NCBI GenBank assembly: GCA_001805845.1
Contig: MHHA01000025.1
Span: 1 to 7,175 of the forward strand
DNA: 7,175 bases
DNA from: Omnitrophica WOR_2 bacterium RIFCSPLOWO2_12_FULL_46_30
Lineage (GTDB): Bacteria > Omnitrophota > Gorgyraeia > Gygaellales > UBA12090
Direction of reading: 5' to 3'
The notes below the pieces were generated by a model. That model did not search any database, was not told the DNA's origin, and saw nothing but the letters and a program-made list of their open reading frames with translations. Positions 5,491 through 7,175 of this stretch are shown one piece after another. Numbering within the stretch: the stretch's first letter is position 1; each line of letters begins with the position of its first letter. The position numbers and the translations under genes are program-made.

Positions 5491-6624
5491 ATGAAGCAAA
5501 AAATACTCATTGTAATGTGCTGTTTGCTTAGCGCGCTGAGCCTTGGCGCTAAGAAGACAGGAGTGATTAAGATTGGCTGTGTCGGGCCGATTACCGGTGA
5601 CCAGGCAAGCCTGGGATTGGACCAACTGCATGCCTTACAAATTGCGGTTGATGAAGCTAACGCCCAGGGAGAAATTATCCCCGGTTATAGACTTGAAATC
5701 GTCTCACTCGATGATCAGCATAATCCCTCTCAGGCCGTAGCGATGGCTAAACGTTTGGCTTCTGAGCCTGACGTCGTAGCAGTAGTTGGCCACGTGAATT
5801 CATCCTGCAGCCTGGCGGCGGCGCCTATTTATCAAAATACCCGGCTTGCCCAAATCTCCCCCTCTTCGTCAAACCCGGAAATTTCCCGCAAAGGATACGA
5901 TACATTTTTCAGGACCTGCGCCACTGATGATATCCAGGCGCCTCAAGCTGCATATTTTGCCTTTCAGCAGTTAAAGGCGCAAAAGGTCTTTGTCATAGAT
6001 GATAAGACCACCTATGGCAAGGGAATAGCGGATGAATTTGAGAAAGAAATCCGGCGTTTAGGAGTAAGCGTCCTTGGCCATGAGGGGATTATGCAGGGGG
6101 AAAAGGATTTTACCCCGTTATTAACGAAGATAAAGGCGCTTTCTCCGGATGTTATCTTTTTTGGAGGAATGTACCCTGAAGGGGCATTGTTAGTCAGGCA
6201 GGCAAGGTCTCTTGGCCTTAGCGCGCAATGGCTGGGGGGTGATGGTATCTACGTTAGCGCATTTATAGACCTTGCTCAAGAGGATGCCGAAGGAGTATAT
6301 TGCACCTTTATCGGCGCGGATGTAAACAGTATCGCAAGCGCCAAGAATTACATAGAAACGTATAATTCCCGCTTTGGCCGGCAGCACATGGGGCCGTATA
6401 GCGCTTATGCCTATGACGCCGCAAACATTATCATAGAGGCCATTCGTAGAGCCGCAAAACTCGACCGTCAAGCTATTCTTGCCCAGGTGCGCTCAACTAA
6501 AGATTTCCCCGGGATTGTCGGCGTAACCAACTTTGATGAAAAAGGCGATTCTACCATCCAGCTCATCGGTGTTTTTCGGGTGAAAAACTCTGCCTTTGAA
6601 TATGCCGGCCCTGCCAAGCAATGA
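5491..6624 (+). CDS. Periplasmic substrate-binding protein of a branched-chain amino acid-type (LivJ/LivK) ABC transporter
   Basis: Captures the ligand outside the inner membrane and delivers it to the permease encoded next. The N-terminus MKQK plus a hydrophobic run (about residues 5-19) ending ALSLGA/KK is a probable Sec signal peptide. Cys10 and Cys11 lie inside the run, without a proper lipobox, so a lipoprotein is less likely. The mature part follows the type I periplasmic-binding fold: IKIGCVGPITGDQASLG (26-42), LDDQHNPSQAVAMAKRL (73-89), VAVVGHVNSSCSLAAAPIY (96-114, the first ligand loop), QISPSSSNP, RTCATDDIQ, VFVIDDKTTYGKGIADEF (166-183) and VIFFGGMYPEGALLVRQAR (221-239). The 377-residue length is normal. 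Real ligands of this family include Leu/Ile/Val, other amino acids, urea, amides and aromatic acids, and the sequence does not decide among them, so no gene symbol is given. It overlaps the permease gene by ATGA. Confidence 0.93.
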   Translation: MKQKILIVMCCLLSALSLGAKKTGVIKIGCVGPITGDQASLGLDQLHALQIAVDEANAQGEIIPGYRLEIVSLDDQHNPSQAVAMAKRLASEPDVVAVVGHVNSSCSLAAAPIYQNTRLAQISPSSSNPEISRKGYDTFFRTCATDDIQAPQAAYFAFQQLKAQKVFVIDDKTTYGKGIADEFEKEIRRLGVSVLGHEGIMQGEKDFTPLLTKIKALSPDVIFFGGMYPEGALLVRQARSLGLSAQWLGGDGIYVSAFIDLAQEDAEGVYCTFIGADVNSIASAKNYIETYNSRFGRQHMGPYSAYAYDAANIIIEAIRRAAKLDRQAILAQVRSTKDFPGIVGVTNFDEKGDSTIQLIGVFRVKNSAFEYAGPAKQ

Positions 6625-7175
6625 GTCCGATAGAGACTTTTATACAGCAGTTAATTAATGGCCTGGTTATCGGAATGATTTATGCTCTTATAGCCCTTGG
6701 CTATACGATGGTCTATGGCATTATCCAGCTGATTAATTTTGCGCACGGTGAAATCTTTATCACAGGCGCATTCCTTGGATTAGCTGTCTTTGGAGCATTT
6801 CCTCATGCATTAGGCCTTAGCAATGTCTGGGCGCTTGTCCTGATGTTTGCTGTGGCGATGGCAGGCTGCGGCCTGCTCGGAGCCATTATTGAACGCATCG
6901 CCTATCGTCCGCTGCGCAAATCGCCAAGGCTTGCCTGCCTTATTACCGCTATCGGAGTATCGTTTATCCTGCAGAATGTTTTGATGCTTATTTGGGGCCC
7001 TGTTGACAAAAGTTTTCCTGTATTCTTTAAGCATTCGGCCTTAACCTTAGGGGCCTTTCGCATTACCTTTATGCAAAGTTTTATCGTTATTACCAGTTTT
7101 ACGATGATGCTCGCCCTGCGTTTTTTTATAAGCTGCACTATGCTTGGCAAGGCGCTGCGTGCCGCTTCAGAAGAT
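6621..7175 (+). CDS. livH: Branched-chain amino acid-type ABC transporter permease, LivH-like (3' end outside the window)
   Basis: Inner-membrane channel subunit of the importer served by the upstream binding protein. The frame is open for 185 codons to the right edge without a stop. Hydrophobic segments lie roughly at residues 12-33, 45-60, 69-90, 106-126 and 152-170. Family motifs are INGLVIGMIYALIALGYTMVYG (12-33), LINFAHGEIFITGAF (37-51), IIERIAYRPLRKSPRLACLITAIGVSFILQN (89-119) and MLGKALRAASED (174-185), the last being the start of the cytoplasmic loop that contacts the ATPase. The SPRLACLITAIG segment is typical of LivH rather than LivM. About 100-120 residues are missing at the C-terminus. 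ATG 6621 overlaps the previous stop (ATGA), and no strong Shine-Dalgarno precedes it, so translation is probably coupled. LivM, LivG and LivF genes would be expected just beyond the window. Confidence 0.94.
   Translation, partial: MSPIETFIQQLINGLVIGMIYALIALGYTMVYGIIQLINFAHGEIFITGAFLGLAVFGAFPHALGLSNVWALVLMFAVAMAGCGLLGAIIERIAYRPLRKSPRLACLITAIGVSFILQNVLMLIWGPVDKSFPVFFKHSALTLGAFRITFMQSFIVITSFTMMLALRFFISCTMLGKALRAASED

Noticed and set aside
5266..5631. Minus-strand reading frame of 121 codons spanning the nadA-binding protein gap.
   Set aside because: It overlaps two certain genes on the other strand, has no recognisable domain, and lacks a ribosome binding site. The other minus-strand frames of 60-100 codons are likewise shadows of real genes.

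Overview
The window reads as one strand of closely packed bacterial genes, all on the + strand. It runs from the 3' end of a glycerol kinase gene to the 5' part of a branched-chain amino acid ABC permease gene. GC content looks moderate. Shine-Dalgarno sequences are recognisable before most genes, and most junctions are ATGA or TAATG overlaps. Four of the six complete gene products carry cysteine patterns expected to bind Fe-S clusters or to act in thiol chemistry, which suggests an anaerobic or microaerophilic lifestyle. The sequence alone does not fix the taxon. The style fits an uncultured Gram-negative or candidate-phylum bacterium, but that is only an impression.

Region 1 (2-3361) is a glycerol/glycerol-3-phosphate catabolism module. 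It holds glycerol kinase (glpK, 3' part only), an FAD-dependent glycerol-3-phosphate dehydrogenase with a C-terminal BFD-type [2Fe-2S] domain (GlpA-like), an FAD/NAD(P)-type pyridine nucleotide-disulfide oxidoreductase in the GlpB position, and a small cysteine-rich DUF1667 protein. The last three overlap by 1 and 4 bases and are probably co-translated as one electron-transfer complex. No GlpC-like membrane subunit follows.

Region 2 (3358-5425) holds mnmA (tRNA U34 2-thiolase) and nadA (quinolinate synthase), joined to region 1 by an ATGA overlap and to each other by a 17-base overlap. NadA consumes dihydroxyacetone phosphate, the product of the upstream glycerol-3-phosphate dehydrogenase, so there is a plausible metabolic link. 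mnmA carries an in-frame insertion of about 30 codons. Its core is a 66-bp double palindrome made of two TCCCGAC...GTCGGGA units back to back, and it looks like a small repeat element inserted in a coding region.

Region 3 (5491-7175) begins after the only sizeable gap on the 3' side (65 bp). It encodes a periplasmic LivJ/LivK-type substrate-binding protein and, overlapping it by ATGA, a LivH-type permease that runs off the window. This is the start of a standard liv-type ABC importer operon; the ligand cannot be told from the sequence.

There is no RNA gene, CRISPR array, insertion sequence or phage gene that I can support. The most unusual items are the palindromic insertion in mnmA and the GlpC-less glp module with DUF1667.
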